NCBI RefSeq assembly: GCF_001641265.1
Contig: NW_020167541.1
Span: 1-64,000 of the forward strand
DNA: 64,000 bases
Reading direction: 5' to 3'
Source: Pseudogymnoascus destructans
Lineage: Eukaryota; Ascomycota; Leotiomycetes; Thelebolales; Thelebolaceae
The translations under genes were made by a program, and so were the position numbers. Of the stretch, positions 1 through 11,610 are shown one piece after another. The notes under the pieces were generated by a model that saw only the letters and a list, made by a program, of their open reading frames with translations, ran no database searches and had not been told where the DNA came from. Position 1 is the first letter of the stretch; every line of letters begins with the position of its first letter.

Positions 1-1044
1 TGTACACCGCGCCCTCTTGGAAGAAGGCGCCGTAGAAATCGATGATGTAGGGAGAGACGCAGCGGTGGAGGATGTCGAGTTCCATGATGATGGCGGCGAA
101 TTTGGCTTCGTCGAGCTCGAGACGGATTTCTTTCATTGCCATGATGACACCCGTGGAATTCTTGGCCAGAGGCGTGTCGCTGGAATCGCCATTGTCCCCT
201 ATCGAGGCATTGGGTGCCAAGGAGCGAACCTGAAGACCCAGTCCAAGCCTTTGCTGCCGTGGCCGCGCGTGGCGCACCTTGTAGACTGTGCCGTAGTTGC
301 CCTTTCCCAGCTCCTCGAGCGTATCTACCTCATCCAGGGATATACTGAAATTATTACCGCTCGAGAAATCAATGCCCTGACCATGGATAACAGCCTTCCC
401 CGCAAAGCGAAGCGTTCCCTTCTCCGTATCCACATAGTTGGAGAACTTGTTGAACATCGACCCCCTATCAGTGTTATTCGCCGCCGGGTTTGCGCTGCCG
501 TTCAGGCTCAAAGAAGGGCTCGCTGCGGGAGCCGCAGGACTTCCTGGTAATCCACCTAACTTCGGCATGTTTCTGCGCTCGCTCAGCGACGGTTTGCCGC
601 CCTGTCGTGGAACAGCAGGCGCCGAGACAAGCCCCTGCGGTAGTTGTGGCCTATTACCCATTGGTAACCGCAGACCTCCTGCCATGTTACCGCCATTCTC
701 GTCGGCCGGTGAAGCCGACGGTCGTCCACCAGGCGGCGTACCCTGGCGCGACAAATGGAAAGCCCTCATCTTCGCCTGCATATCCTGCGGCAAGCCGCCC
801 CCGAAGCCACCGAGCTCGCCGGTATCGACGAGCGCACCGCAGGTCTCCTGGCATTGTTCAACACGCCGATTAGGTTTGACGAGGACGACATAGTCGATTG
901 ATGGCGCGGAGGATCGGAAATAGAGCGCACAGAGGACAGTCTCTCGCTGATTGGGGCCGCGGAGACGGGATTCGAGGAGTCGGCGGGCAAGGGCGAGGCG
1001 CCAGAGGTGTCTGCCGGTGCGGACGGGTCGGTGGGAGGAGCCAT
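1..1044 (-). CDS. PBS2: Pbs2-type MAP kinase kinase, 5' part only
   Basis: This is the MAPKK of the high-osmolarity (HOG) pathway, which phosphorylates the Hog1 MAPK in the cytoplasm. The minus strand reads a low-complexity N-terminus from the ATG at 1044, a conserved segment with GGFGGGLPQDMQAKMRAFHL, then the kinase start. The glycine loop LGKGNYGTVY lies at about 281-313. An insert of about 30 residues follows, as in other filamentous-fungal Pbs2 proteins, then the lysine of MAMKEIRLELDEAK and CVSPYIIDFYGAFFQEGAVY at the window edge. Everything after the kinase hinge is outside the window. The N-terminal frame (ending IPASS, about 825-835) and the GGFGGG frame differ by one base with no plausible intron, so a single-base deletion is likely near 820-835. 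That could be a consensus error or a real lesion. The family assignment is firm; the exact N-terminus is not. Confidence 0.85.
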
Positions 1045-1279
1045 GCTGTGTTTAGGCGGTTATACCGTCCTCATGGGTGGTGAGCGTCGACACGAGGAAT
1101 CGTCTGATGGCGCGCGTTGGAGGGAGAAATCAGTCTGTGAAAGGGATAGCTGCATTAGTTACATGCACTTCATATTTTTTCTGCGAAAACTGCGACGTAC
1201 CGGAGAAGAGGACACAGCCAGATCCTGTCGTGATTCCTGAGTTGAGGGTTTGAGGGTGTCGCGGCGGGGTAATCGTCAT

Positions 1280-3190
1280 GACCAAATTTTCGCTTCGCTC
1301 AGAAGCGATCCGGGCGGTTTCAAAATGAGCGGAAGCGATGTGCGGTTTCGCAATATGTAGGCTATAGGTACCACTACATAGTAATTTGTATATAAAGGTA
1401 CATGAATCAATCATTGTAAGAAATTATCACTTCATCACTCCCACGCTCACTCCCACACTCACGCCCACGCCCACGCTCACTCCCGCTCTCGCTCCCGCAC
1501 CCACTCTCAGCAGCTTCTAGGTCCCGAATTGGGTCCCGATCCTCTAGAGGAATTGGGTTGCCAGCTCGAAGAAGAGCTTTTACCCTCTTTTTCCGGAGGC
1601 GCTCTGCCCTCCGGGCCTCAACCTCAGCTCTTTTGAGCTGGTTATTAGCCTCGTTTCTAGCCTAGCGGGCTACCCGGGCTTCTTTGGCTGCAAGCTTCTA
1701 GGCTTGAAGCTCGGCTTTCTAGGCCCGAAGCTCGTGAGCGTGAGCAGCTTGGAGCTCACCTCAGAACTGAAGCTGGGCCCGGCTTCGGCTTGCCCGCTTC
1801 TTCGACTCCTCAACCTGGCGCCAAATAGCCCGTAGGTCGTGTTCTTGGAGCTGGCCGCCTACTACAACCTCTTCGGTTCCGGTAAGCCAATTGCAGTAGC
1901 TCTCTTTTGAGGGGCTACTAAAGCCCCCCGGAACCTGGTGTTTCTAGTACTATTGCCCCTCTTCTACAGCCCGAAAAGTAGAGGGTTTAGGTGTAGAAAC
2001 CCGTATTAGTAGGGTAGGCGTAGTAGGCATAGGCGTAGGCTATGAGTAGGTGCATAGCTTCATAATAGCTGTATTACAGCTTATTGGCTAGACTCCAGCT
2101 TTCCGGAAAGCTGAGACTATTGTAGACTCCTTAAAAGTCTGCTTCCGGATTTGGGTGAGATCTCTCATGAAGGATTGTAGGTCGTAGGTAATGTCCATGT
2201 CTCGTATAGCTACGAGCACAGCTACTCTATGCTAGTGCTTATAAGGCTGGAACACTCCCACGTCTAATGGCTGTAAAACGTGTGTGAGATGTGAGGGAAA
2301 GGTGGATATAATGATGTTATGTTCTTCTGCTCCAATGACGAAGTCATGGCTTGTATAGCTCACATGAGAGTCGAGTAGTAGAACCTTCGTATCCTCCGAA
2401 GCTGTATGCTTTGCAAAATGCTCTAGCCACTGAAGAGCAAGCTGGCTATTTGAAAATCCAGAGTCTGAGTGTAGTACTAGCTCCGTGCCTTTGAGGTTCA
2501 TATGGTGCCAAGAATCCATATGTATTTTGCCCGGAATGACAAGTATAGGTGGTATGATTTTCCTACTACAGAATAGACGTACGATTTTCAGGGTCTAGGC
2601 GTATAGAGCTCCTTTGCTATTCGTGGTATCATAACCTTCTCACCTCCTGGAATTCCAATCCTAAAGCCTGTTTCATCCATATTCCAAATTGACTCTGGCT
2701 TTATACCACGCTCTAGTATAAACTCATGGTACTCTCGAAACCACCGTATAATAGTAGACTTATCTTAAGCTTTCGTACGCTGTAGTGCAATAGGCTTTGT
2801 AGTGATAAAGTGGAATTCTTAAAGCTCATTCTTAATATATTTAGTAAGCTAGCTCTCTGATGGCGGAGGCTGCAGATGTAGGCTCCGGAGCTGGCAGACT
2901 GCAGAAAATATCATACTTCTAGTAGCTCCAAGCCCTAGGTAATACTGCTTAAGGATCCATTTCTTAAGGGCTTCTGACTGTGCAGTAGAGAGCACCTTAT
3001 TCCTACCACCCTTAGGTGGTAGGTTCCGAGCACGCCGTTTGAGGCTCATCCGTAGTGTTGATTCGGTGTTTTGTTGAGGAGTAGCGGTGAACGGACGCAC
3101 GTCGCGAAACCGCGCACATCGCTTCTGCTCATTTTGAAACTGCGCGGATCGCTACGATTCAGATTCAGAAGCTTCGGCGGTTTTAATGTG
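1280..3190 (-). mobile_element. Decayed pogo/Fot1-type DNA transposon (pogo-C copy 1)
   Basis: This is a non-autonomous relic. Minus-strand fragments, in order, are: an N-terminal helix-turn-helix piece (2849-3100, with GATRSMIFSAVCQLRS); a DDE piece (2232-2519) with LLLDSHVSY and LQPLDVGVFQPYKH, the second and third acidic blocks of pogo-type transposases; and a C-terminal charged coiled-coil region (about 1500-1860, with RLRKKRVKALLRAGNPIPLE). Frames are broken by many stops. Terminal inverted repeats are recognisable: about 1305-1356 matches the reverse complement of about 3103-3160, sharing TTTCAAAATGAGC and GAAGCGATGTGC. The 3' part, about 1857-2250, is clearly homologous to 63391-63775, so it is a family. 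It sits about 230 bp upstream of the PBS2 ATG. Confidence 0.8.
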
Positions 3191-4121
3191 TGGAGAATGT
3201 ATGTATGAGTAGATCATGTATGAAGTCAGCCTTAGAGTGCATATAGAGTATTATAGCAGAACAGAGTAGACATATGATAAGTTAGTTATAGTACTGGGAT
3301 CCTACACTAATGGTGTAGCACACGTAATCTTACAGTACATAGTACGGAAGTTCTAGTATGGAAGTTCTAGTATGGAAGTTCTAGTACGGAAGTTTCAGTA
3401 CCGAGTTCCAGTACGGAAGTTGCACAGTATACCCGCCGAGGAAGATGAGCTTGGTGTGTTGTAGCTCAACGATGCACAGGACTTACTGGCTACGCTGATG
3501 CAGAAGTTGAAAGGAGAAAGGAGAAAAAAGAAAGGAGAAAGCAGAAAGCAGAAAGGGAACACACACATTTGGAGATAACCTCTCATATCGAATCGTCGCA
3601 TCAGGGCGGTGCCTCAAAATACCTTGGCACCACAAGAGACCAGCCAGGCGGGTGGCAGACCCGCAGCCGACGCCTCCTAGACCGCGTCACTGTAACTTAC
3701 GTCGTGCGCCGTGCGACACCAGCTAAAACCTCACACAACCCTCGCCCCGCATGGCGAGCTGAGGTGCGTCGCCCAACCCAACAACACATTCACAAATCCT
3801 CTCACCATCCTACCTAGTCTACCCGCCCGCACCACCAAAACCTAAGAACGACAAAACCATCCTTATCGCAACGAGCACAACGATCACAACGATCACAACG
3901 AGCACAACGAGCACAACGAGCACAACGAGCACGCCCTCTCCAACTATAATACCATACTGAAAGCTCACAATTTCCCGAATCGCTCTGGCCGGCGACCCTT
4001 AATGGCCTTCTTCACCACACCCACGTCATTCAGACTCGCAAATGGCAGTAATGGCGTCGCCTCCATCGTCAGCAGGTCCTTCACGGCCCGCCCTTTCGAT
4101 GGTTTCCAGCAGCCCGTCGTG
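3190..4121. repeat. Intergenic tract with three simple tandem repeats
   Basis: No gene is seen here. The stretch holds about six copies of a 14-bp unit AGTAYGGAAGTTCT (3341-3421), a purine tract of AAAGGAG/AAAGCAG units (3508-3560), and about eight copies of a 9-bp unit ACAACGAGC (3870-3942). The last lies about 180 bp upstream of the preferred transporter start and may be promoter or 5' leader. An in-frame upstream ATG at 4002 is discussed under the transporter. Confidence 0.7.
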
Positions 4122-5806
4122 ATGAGCCATGAGGCGCATCCGGATCTCGGACGCCTCATACTCCTCGTGTTCGAGGCCGTCATGGAGGTCGTCTGCGTCA
4201 GCGTGCCGGGGTATATCATCGCGAGACAGGGCATGTTTAGTGCGGAGCAGCAAAAGTTTGTGGCTCACTTGAATGTTATGCTGTTCACGCCTTGTCTGAG
4301 TGAGTTGCCAACCCGATTCGACGACGCTTTCTGTATCCATTACTGACGAAATCTGCAGTCTTCACGAAACTTGCCTCTCAGCTGACGGCCGACACTCTTG
4401 CCGACCTCGCTGTGATCCCAGTGATCTTTGCCCTACAAACTCTCGTATCATACCTGGTCTCCATTGGCGTGTCCAAAGCCTTCGGATTAGTCAAGCGTCC
4501 TGCGAATTTCGTCACGGCAATGGGAGTTTTTGGGAACTCAAACTCCCTGCCGATATCCCTCGTTATCTCTCTGTCACAGACCTTGAATGGGCTACACTGG
4601 GACAGGATACCGGGGGACAATGACGACGAGGTCTCGGCGCGCGGCATTCTTTACTTGCTCATCTTCCAGCAACTCGGACAGCTGGTGCGATGGAGTTGGG
4701 GATACCATGTTCTGTTGGCCCCACCGGATCGGCTGGAGATTGAAGATGCGGCGGCTGTGGAGGAGGGGAGATACAGAGATGATGATGGGAGCCAGAGCCA
4801 CTCGTCGACATTGTTCGAATCGGGCGGTATAACGCCTGTCACCAACACGCATTATGTGCTGCCCGATGACGAGTATGATGATGATGGGAGGAAGCGCTTA
4901 AACTCTACCCCGACGGCACCAGAGGTAGACAGTATTCTACACGCTGAACATCTAAGCAACAGCCTCACTTCTTTCCCAACCATCAGACCACAACAGATCA
5001 GAGAGCAGCACATCCCCGATGGCATCCGAGGATGGGTCAAGATCGCCGAACTCCAATCGAAACGCGCCGCAAACTTCGTCTCATCAAAGATCAACGCCGT
5101 CATCAGGAGTATATTCAACACCCTCCCCTTCCCCGTGCAGAGGGTTCTCGCCAAGTTCTACAGAGGCGCCGCGCGCTTCGGCAACGGCCTATGGGAATTC
5201 ATGAACCCCCCTCTCTGGGCCATGCTCCTCGCCGGCATCGTTGCCACCATCCCCTCCCTCCAGCGCCTCTTTTTCCAAGAAGGCTCCTTCGTCGCCAACT
5301 CCGTCACCCGCGCCATCACGCAGTCCGGCGGCGTTGCCGTCCCCCTCATCCTCGTCGTCCTCGGCGCCAACCTCGCCCGCAACACCCTCCCGCAGACCGC
5401 ACTGGAGGCGGACAGCGAGGAGAACCAGATTGGGACGAAGCTCTTGGTTGCTTCGCTGATCAGCCGCATGCTCCTCCCGACCTTGATCATGGCGCCGTTC
5501 TTGGCGATGATGGCCAAGTATCTGCCGATTAGCATTGTGGATGATCCGATCTTTATTATTGTCTGCTTCTTGCTTACGGGCGCGCCGAGCGCGCTGCAGT
5601 TGGCGCAGATTTGCCAGATTAATGGGGTTTATGAGGCGGTTATGAGCAAGATTTTGTTTCAGAGCTATGTTATTTGGTATGTGATCCCCGTCTCTCTCCT
5701 TGTGTAGATGTCGAACTAACTAGTATACAGGATTTTGCCTTCGACGCTCATGTTGGTCATGTGTGCGCTTGAGGTTGTGGAATGGGCGAAGCCTATGAGT
5801 CCTTGA
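4122..5806 (+). CDS. Auxin-efflux-carrier-like membrane transporter (Mem_trans/PIN-like family)
   Basis: This is an integral membrane carrier of the PIN-like/auxin efflux carrier superfamily. In fungi it is usually placed in the endoplasmic reticulum or plasma membrane, and its substrate is not known. Three exons (4122-4299, 4359-5676, 5731-5806) give 523 aa with no stop. Introns are 59 and 54 nt with GT...AG ends; the second has CTAACTAAC before the acceptor. The N-terminal hydrophobic bundle includes GRLILLVFEAVMEVVCVSVP, PGYIIARQGM and, across intron 1, TPCLIFTKLASQL, followed by GNSNSLPISLV. A hydrophilic loop (about residues 180-335) precedes a C-terminal bundle with WAMLLAGIVATIP and VAVPLILVVLGANLARNTLP. 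An in-frame ATG at 4002 would add 40 residues of non-membrane sequence. I prefer 4122 because family proteins begin close to the first helix. Confidence 0.9.
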
Positions 5807-6526
5807 TGAGTGAGCATGGGGCTTCGTTGCCTTTGTCTGACCTTTTGCATGTTGTGGGGTACCGTACCTTTGTTCGGTTGATAGATCAAAAGCAAAAAAG
5901 TACATGCAGGAATATGATTCGGGGTAGGAAGAAGCAAGGAAACAATGAACGGCTGGTATGGGAATAAATGGATACCCCTTTATTGTATGTGTACTTTAGT
6001 TTTTTGGTTACACGAATATGTGGTTTAGCAGCAGCAGTGTTTAGAGAGATTATAATACTCTTACCAGATGTGTGACCTCATCTCTCTCATGTGTAACCAA
6101 AACTGTAGTACAGACCTCTTATTATTGAAGCCTATTAATATGTTAGTATGCACACTTACATGGTATGATAATCCTCATAAGAAACAACCCTCCCACTCCC
6201 AGGGCGGAATGTACCGCCGCTGTCCTGGTTGGCTGGTGCTTTTTTGTTGGTGGGGTGATCCTGTGGTGTGTGCTCGGTCCCAATCCCCAAGTTTTTAAAA
6301 GTGCCAGTCATTGCGTATGCTTGGTACCCCTACAACTTCTGAGCATAGTTGCTTCAATTGCCTACTATCTTTCTTTCGATCCATACAAACTCCAAATATA
6401 GATATATATATATATATATATATTCAACACGCCTCAAGGAAAGAAGCAAGACACAAATTCCGAAAACGGGACTACTGTTTCCATATAGCCCCATTTCATT
6501 CTCCTCCAACCGGGGCGGTGTAGGAG
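5807..6526. other. Intergenic region with a (TA)n microsatellite
   Basis: This lies between two genes in the same orientation and should hold the transporter's 3' UTR and the kinase promoter. A (TA)11 run lies at 6402-6423. I see no conserved coding sequence; the small ORFs here lack codon bias and family motifs. Confidence 0.6.
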
Positions 6527-9256
6527 ATGACAGACAGGAATGCGGCGCCGCCACAAGACCCAGACCGAAAACCCGGCGGTGATGGCAGCACCACCACCAG
6601 CAACAGCCACGGAGGTGGAGGAGGTCAGAGGCCGCTGCGGCCCGCCATGATCATGGCCATCCGAGGCGACGATGGCGGGGCAAGCCCCAAGAGCGGGCCT
6701 ACGAAGGGTATGTCACCCCCCATCCCCCAAAAAATCCGCACATATCTAGTTTTCCCCATGCAAATGCAAGGGGGCGTGAGCGAGATCGGGCAATCGGGCA
6801 CGAGACACGGCTGTGGGGTGTGTGTTTGCATGCAAGGGCAGCTATCTATTTATCTATCCTTCTTTTGTTGTCTTATGTATACTAATTCGAATTGGTGCAC
6901 ACAGTCGTATCCATTGAAGAGCCCAAGCTCTCCCCACCAATGCAACCCCTCGACACACCACCCATAAAACAATTCACCGCAGGCGTCGGCAAGCGACTCA
7001 CCGGTCGCCCCACGCCCTCCTCCTTCAGCAACTCCTCCAAGAACTCCCTCGTCAGCCAGGCGAGCCAAGAGGACATCCCGAGGCTGGCTATGAGTCAGTC
7101 CGGGGAGAGCTCGTCGGGGAATGGGCCGTATATTCAGAGACATCAACGCCATCATCAGCATGATAAGCTCCTCAGCCAGGTCTCGGAGTGGTTGCATGTC
7201 CAGAAGGCTAAGACGGCCGCGAGGAAGGCGAGGAAGCATAAGGCACACCCGCGTGGCGAGGGGGGGAACGAGAATAACAGCCCTACCACCGCCCGCAGAG
7301 AATCACAGGACTCGTGCCTGAGCACCATCTCCCTCGAAGACTTGCAATCGATCCTCGAAGACAGTAAAGTGAAATCCACATACCGCCCCAACCCAGAGAG
7401 CCCTGTCATCCGCCCGCGCCGACCCTCCTACTCGTCGCGCAAGTACACGTCGCGCCGCTACTCCGTCAATGCTTCCTCGGACACGGAGTACTTCGATGGA
7501 GACGTCATAGTCCCCAGCTGCGACGTCGTCCTCGATAACTCCAAGACCCTCAGCTACGCCTCCGGCACCACAACACCCACCACCTCCGGCCGCCGCGCAG
7601 ACAAAGAGGCACAGGTGTGGGTTACTTTCAAATCGGAGATCCTGAGACTGGCACACACACTCCGTCTTAAGGGATGGCGTCGCGTCCCCCTTGACAGCGG
7701 CGCAGACCTCGAGGTCGAGCGCCTAAGCGGCGCCCTCACAAACGCAGTCTACGTCGTCTCCCCCCCGCCCTCCCCTCGGACCCGACCAGTAAATCGAAAG
7801 CCCGCCCCTCCAAACTCCTCCTCCGAATCTACGGCCCACAAGTCGAGCATCTTATCGACCGCGACGCGGAGCTCGGCATCTTGAGCCGACTCGCGCGCAA
7901 GAAGATCGGCCCGAGATTGCTGGGGACGTTTAGGAATGGGAGGTTCGAGGAGTACTTCATATCCACCACTCTCACGCCCAGGGACCTCCGCGATCCGGAG
8001 ACGTCGAAGCAGATCGCTAAGCGCATGCGGGAATTGCATGATGGGATTGAGCTCCTGGAGACGGAGAGGGATGAAGGGCCGTTTGTGTGGAGGAATTGGG
8101 ATAAGTGGGTTGAGAGGTGCGAGCGTGTGATTAGTTTCCTGGATACGTATCCCGAGACGGGGGATGGCGGGAAGAAGGTGCCGGCGTGGAGGGAGAGGGG
8201 GTTGGTGTGTGGGGTGGAGTGGTCGGTGTTTAGGGGGATGGTGGAGAGGTATAGGGGGTGGTTGAATGAGAAGTATGGGGGGGTGGCGGGGTTGAGGGAG
8301 AAGTTGGTGTTTGCGCATAATGATGTGAGTTTTTCATGTTTATCCTCTCTTTTCATCATTTCTCTCTTTATACCATCGTCTCCTTCTACCCTCTTACCAT
8401 CCACTCTCCTGTCGAATCGAAACCTAACCCCCCACAGACCCAATACGGCAACATCCTCCGCCTCCTCCCCACCACCGAATCCCCCCTCCTCCTCCCCGCA
8501 AACACCCACAAACAACTCGTCGTCATCGACTTCGAATACGCCTCCGGCAACACCCCCGGTCTCGAATTCGCAAACCACTTCACAGAATGGTGCTACAACT
8601 ACCACGAACCCTTTACCCCCTACCTCTGCAACACCAAATCCTTCCCCACCCCCGCCGAGCAACGCCGCTTCATCCGCGCCTATCTCAACCACCGCCCGCA
8701 ATTCTCGGGCTTTGCATCCGCCTCCGCGACACCCAAGGTGGTGCCTAGCCCTGGGCCGGGAAACGCGGGGATTTCAGCGTTTATGCTGGATTCAAGAGGG
8801 TCGCCGGTGGGGGAGCAGGCGCCGGTTGGGTATGCGGAGGAGGAGCATAGGAGGATTGCGGATGTGGAACGCAGGGTGGATGAGCTGATGGTTGAGGCAA
8901 GGTGGTGGAGAGTCGCGAATTCAGCGCAGTGGGTTGCGTGGGGGATTGTGCAGGCGAATATCCCGGAGCTGGAGGAGTATGATGCTGCGTGTCGGACGGC
9001 GAGTGCTGGTGCGCCCGCGGGTGAGGTGGGGGAGATGGAGAAGTTGGATTTGGAGGATGGTGCGGGTGAGGAGGTGGAGGGGGGGAAAGGGGGGAATGTG
9101 GAGGGCGAGGATAAGGAGGATGATGAGTTTGATTACGTGGCGTATGCGCAGGATCGGGCGATGTTCTTCTGGGGGGATTGTGTGGCGTTGGGGCTGGTGA
9201 GGTTGGAGGATTTGCCGGAGAATGTGCAGGAGGCGGTTAAGATTGTGGATTATTGA
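6527..9256 (+). CDS. Choline/ethanolamine kinase with long N-terminal extension
   Basis: This enzyme phosphorylates choline or ethanolamine with ATP, the first Kennedy-pathway step to phosphatidylcholine and phosphatidylethanolamine. Exons are 6527-6707, 6905-8324 and 8438-9256; introns are 197 and 113 nt. The phosphotransferase loop is split by intron 2: AHND ends exon 2 and TQYGN opens exon 3. VVIDFEYASGNTPGLEFANHFTEW then supplies the metal-binding aspartate and the family signature. The first about 350 residues are low-complexity, serine- and basic-rich. Exon lengths total 2420 nt, one short of a multiple of three. The frame breaks at about 7758-7776, inside runs of C (VSPPPS | SDPTSKSKARPSKLLLRIYG); one extra C would give 806 aa. 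Either the gene has a real frameshift or the consensus lost a C. Function is firm by motif. Confidence 0.87.
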
Positions 9257-9456
9257 GTGGTGATGGGGTGGGCGCTGGTGGATTTGTCGGGGCATGTGGT
9301 GGGTTTTTTTAATCTGCAGTTTAGCATGATACAAACGATGATACTGTTGATAGTCGTCTGGGTGTGTCGGTTGTGATGGGGTGTGTGTTGAGCCTGTGGG
9401 AAGTGTTTGTGCATACGTGACGTCTGTATTTTGTTGTTGCTGCCGTTGGGTTATAT

Positions 9457-9714
9457 CTAGTCGCCGCCTGTACTCAAGCATATATTCCACTGAGCGGCCG
9501 CTTGTCGGAGGCCAACCAACTCTCTGTGCTGCGAATCGCCAGTGTGGAGCGCTTTAACTCGTAGTAGAGCTATCCGGAGAGAATAGAGCTGGCGCAGAAG
9601 CTCGAAATATTCTTCACTTGCCTCCCTGTTTTCACGGAGCGCATTAACTACCGTTGTGACGAGGTCAACGGCCGCGGTGAAGTCGCCGCCTACGAGGCCA
9701 AGTGCAGCAGCCAT
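9457..9714 (-). pseudogene. Orphan N-terminal domain of a fungal ankyrin/STAND-type protein
   Basis: From the ATG at 9714 the minus strand reads MAAALGLVGGDFTAAVDLV, then NALRENREASEEYFELLRQL and SLRIALLRVKALHTGDSQHR, about 85 codons before a stop. This resembles the helical N-terminal segment found at the start of many fungal multidomain signalling proteins (STAND, ankyrin or ubiquitin-like domain proteins). No continuation is visible in any frame towards 9257, so it is probably a truncated gene remnant or an isolated first exon. The family link is by pattern recognition only. Confidence 0.5.
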
Positions 9715-10102
9715 ATCAAGTACAGATGTCTTCACTGCTCAACGCACTCATGAATAATCTTCGATAAAGATAACTGACTTCATATAACAGACTACGAAAA
9801 CACGATGATGGGGGGAGATGGCTGTGATGGCTGTGATGGCTGCTAGCTGCAAGGCTATGCACGTACAATATACAACATACAACCAATGGTGGCTCAGCAC
9901 AGCCATTTTGAACAACTCAACAACAAATCGGTCGGCGCTCATTTAGGCGTTTTTATTTTCCCCTTCTAAAATGCCTTGATAGCAGCTATATGCAAAGGTG
10001 CTGCAGATTATGGTTTTCACAAGTGCACAACACAAACCTCACCAACGGCGCCTCCCGCCTCCCTACCACGCAACCCTCATTAGATAGATAGATGATAACC
10101 CT
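9715..10102. other. Intergenic, nothing recognised
   Basis: AT-rich spacer with a short GATGGCTGT tandem (about 9820-9842) and a TAGA tract (10081-10093). No coding potential or RNA gene is recognised. Confidence 0.5.
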
Positions 10103-10643
10103 CTAGCACTTTCCAAGAGCAGCTACAGCCACAAGTTAGCTTTGATATCTTCCATAATGTCTGACAAAAACCAATACGTACCCGCAGTACACCGAGGGTC
10201 AGTATAATACCCATTAACGTAGCAGTTAATGGTAGCCAGCTTCTGCCAGGTGCTATTCGGCGTCAGTTTATCCAGTTCAACCACGCACCTCATTGTGAGG
10301 CAGTGAGAAAGAGCCACTTACCAATTGCCCTGATAGCAGTCGCCCGTCTTGTAGCAGCCAAAGGGGTAAGCATTTCCCACTTCAATATATACACTCTCGC
10401 CAGTATCAGGGTAGCTGAAGCCTGGTCCCTTGCGACAGTTCACCCGTTTGGAATCGGAATTGATGATAATGCAAGTGGTACTTTGCACGCCTCCAAACCT
10501 AGTGCTTCAGGAGAGTTGTCCTGGGCCTCTGATCGGGCGTCAACGACATCTGCGAGGGCAGTAACATCTTCAATTGTTGGAGCGGCCAGAGCAGTAAGGG
10601 GCAGCAAGAGCCCGACAAGTGCTGTGAGTTTTTGGAATTTCAT
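10103..10643 (-). CDS. Small secreted cysteine-rich protein, frame interrupted once
   Basis: The ATG at 10643 opens a textbook signal peptide (MKFQKLTALVGLLLPLTALA, cleavage near AAP) and a short acidic pro-like stretch. The mature part reads TTCIIINSDSKRVNCRKGPG, then GCYKTGDCYQGNC, TINCYVNGYYTDPRC and TAALGKC followed by a stop at 10103-10105. Introns at 10253-10321 (69 nt) and 10123-10181 (59 nt) have GTAAGT/GTACGT donors and keep the frame. The signal-peptide frame and the mature-protein frame differ by one base near 10485-10495, where one missing G would explain it. The pattern VNCRKGPG...C...C...C resembles fungal small secreted proteins with an SH3b-like core. Effector, adhesin or other extracellular roles are possible and function is unknown. 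It may be a pseudogene if the frameshift is real. Confidence 0.6.
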
Positions 10644-10849
10644 AATGAAAATCGAGAATTTAGATAACGAGGTAGGATAGACGGATTGGAGATTTGAGCG
10701 GAGCCTTTGTTAAGAATATAAAATGTTGAATTAAGTGGATTATCTCAGTACAGCGGTAGAAGTAAAAGTAATAATGGTGAATAGCTGTTTTTTAGTTCTA
10801 AAATGATCATATAGAAAGGCTGTCGAGGCTAGTATGCAAGTAGGGATTA

Positions 10850-11485
10850 ATCACATTGACAAGGACGACTTTATAGTCCTATATTAGCAAGCCTGTACAA
10901 CCTCATTTAGTCTAGCTACTATCCTAAGCGGATTTAAAGCTACTAGGCTAATCCCTTTTGACCCAGATCAAGTCCTCTCACGGCTAGACGTGAATTTACA
11001 GATGCTATCTCCTTCTCTATCTACTTAGGCTCCTAGCCCTTAGGTTCCTAAAACACCACATAATACAGCTGAATTGCAGTTGCATAGTACAGTGGTTTAA
11101 AGCCTAATTTGCTACTGTACACAAAGTCCTCCTAGTCCCAACTGTTCAAGCAGTCAAGCAGCTAATTAAGGGCTGTTAAATGGCTATGCATTCAGCCACG
11201 ATTCTTACAGCTGAGATTACAAGTTTACAGGCAGCAAATGAAAGAGTCAAGAGGAAAAGGCAAAAGAGAACGTCATACATAGGTAGGGGAGGAGCTTCAA
11301 CAGCTACAGAGGTTTAGGAAGGTCAAAACCAGGCTGTAATTGAAGTGGAAGAGGAAGTTTAAGTGGTTCAACAACCTAAGATCAGAGTATTGAATCGCGC
11401 ACTACGTATGTGTAGTATATGTAGATCATTAGAACACACAGCTTATTGCGTACAGTATTATCTTATTAAGTCGATACATGATTAG
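10850..11485 (+). mobile_element. Relic of a pogo/Fot1 transposase, C-terminal part
   Basis: Broken plus-strand frames carry hallmarks of the C-terminal tail of Fot1-like transposases: GFKATRLIPFDPDQVLSRL (about 10928-10990), SLQAANERVKRKRQKRTS (about 11221-11275) and a degenerate C-x2-C zinc-knuckle-like end CSICRSLEHTAYC (about 11411-11450). Stops interrupt the frame repeatedly. No N-terminal or DDE part remains, so the relic is 5'-truncated. Confidence 0.65.
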
Positions 11486-11610
11486 TCAATTTTCTAGATA
11501 ACTTGATAACTTGATAACTTTCTTCAGATCCTTCCATTCGTCATACAAATCACGATACACACTATATTAAGTCCCTTTTCCCAATTATCAACTTAAGCTA
11601 ATTACTGGAT

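Noticed and set aside
17..893. Plus-strand ORFs of 127-177 codons
   Set aside because: Opposite-strand shadows of PBS2, whose kinase motifs read clearly on the minus strand.
3341..3421. CRISPR-like repeated array
   Set aside because: Contiguous 14-bp tandem units without spacers in a eukaryotic genome; a simple minisatellite.
5019..5535. Long alternative-frame ORFs on both strands
   Set aside because: Overlap the transporter exon in GC-rich sequence; Arg/Pro/His-rich composition without domains.
7749..9490. Minus-strand ORFs of 189-290 codons
   Set aside because: Antisense shadows of the choline kinase with low-complexity His/Pro or Gly/Glu composition.
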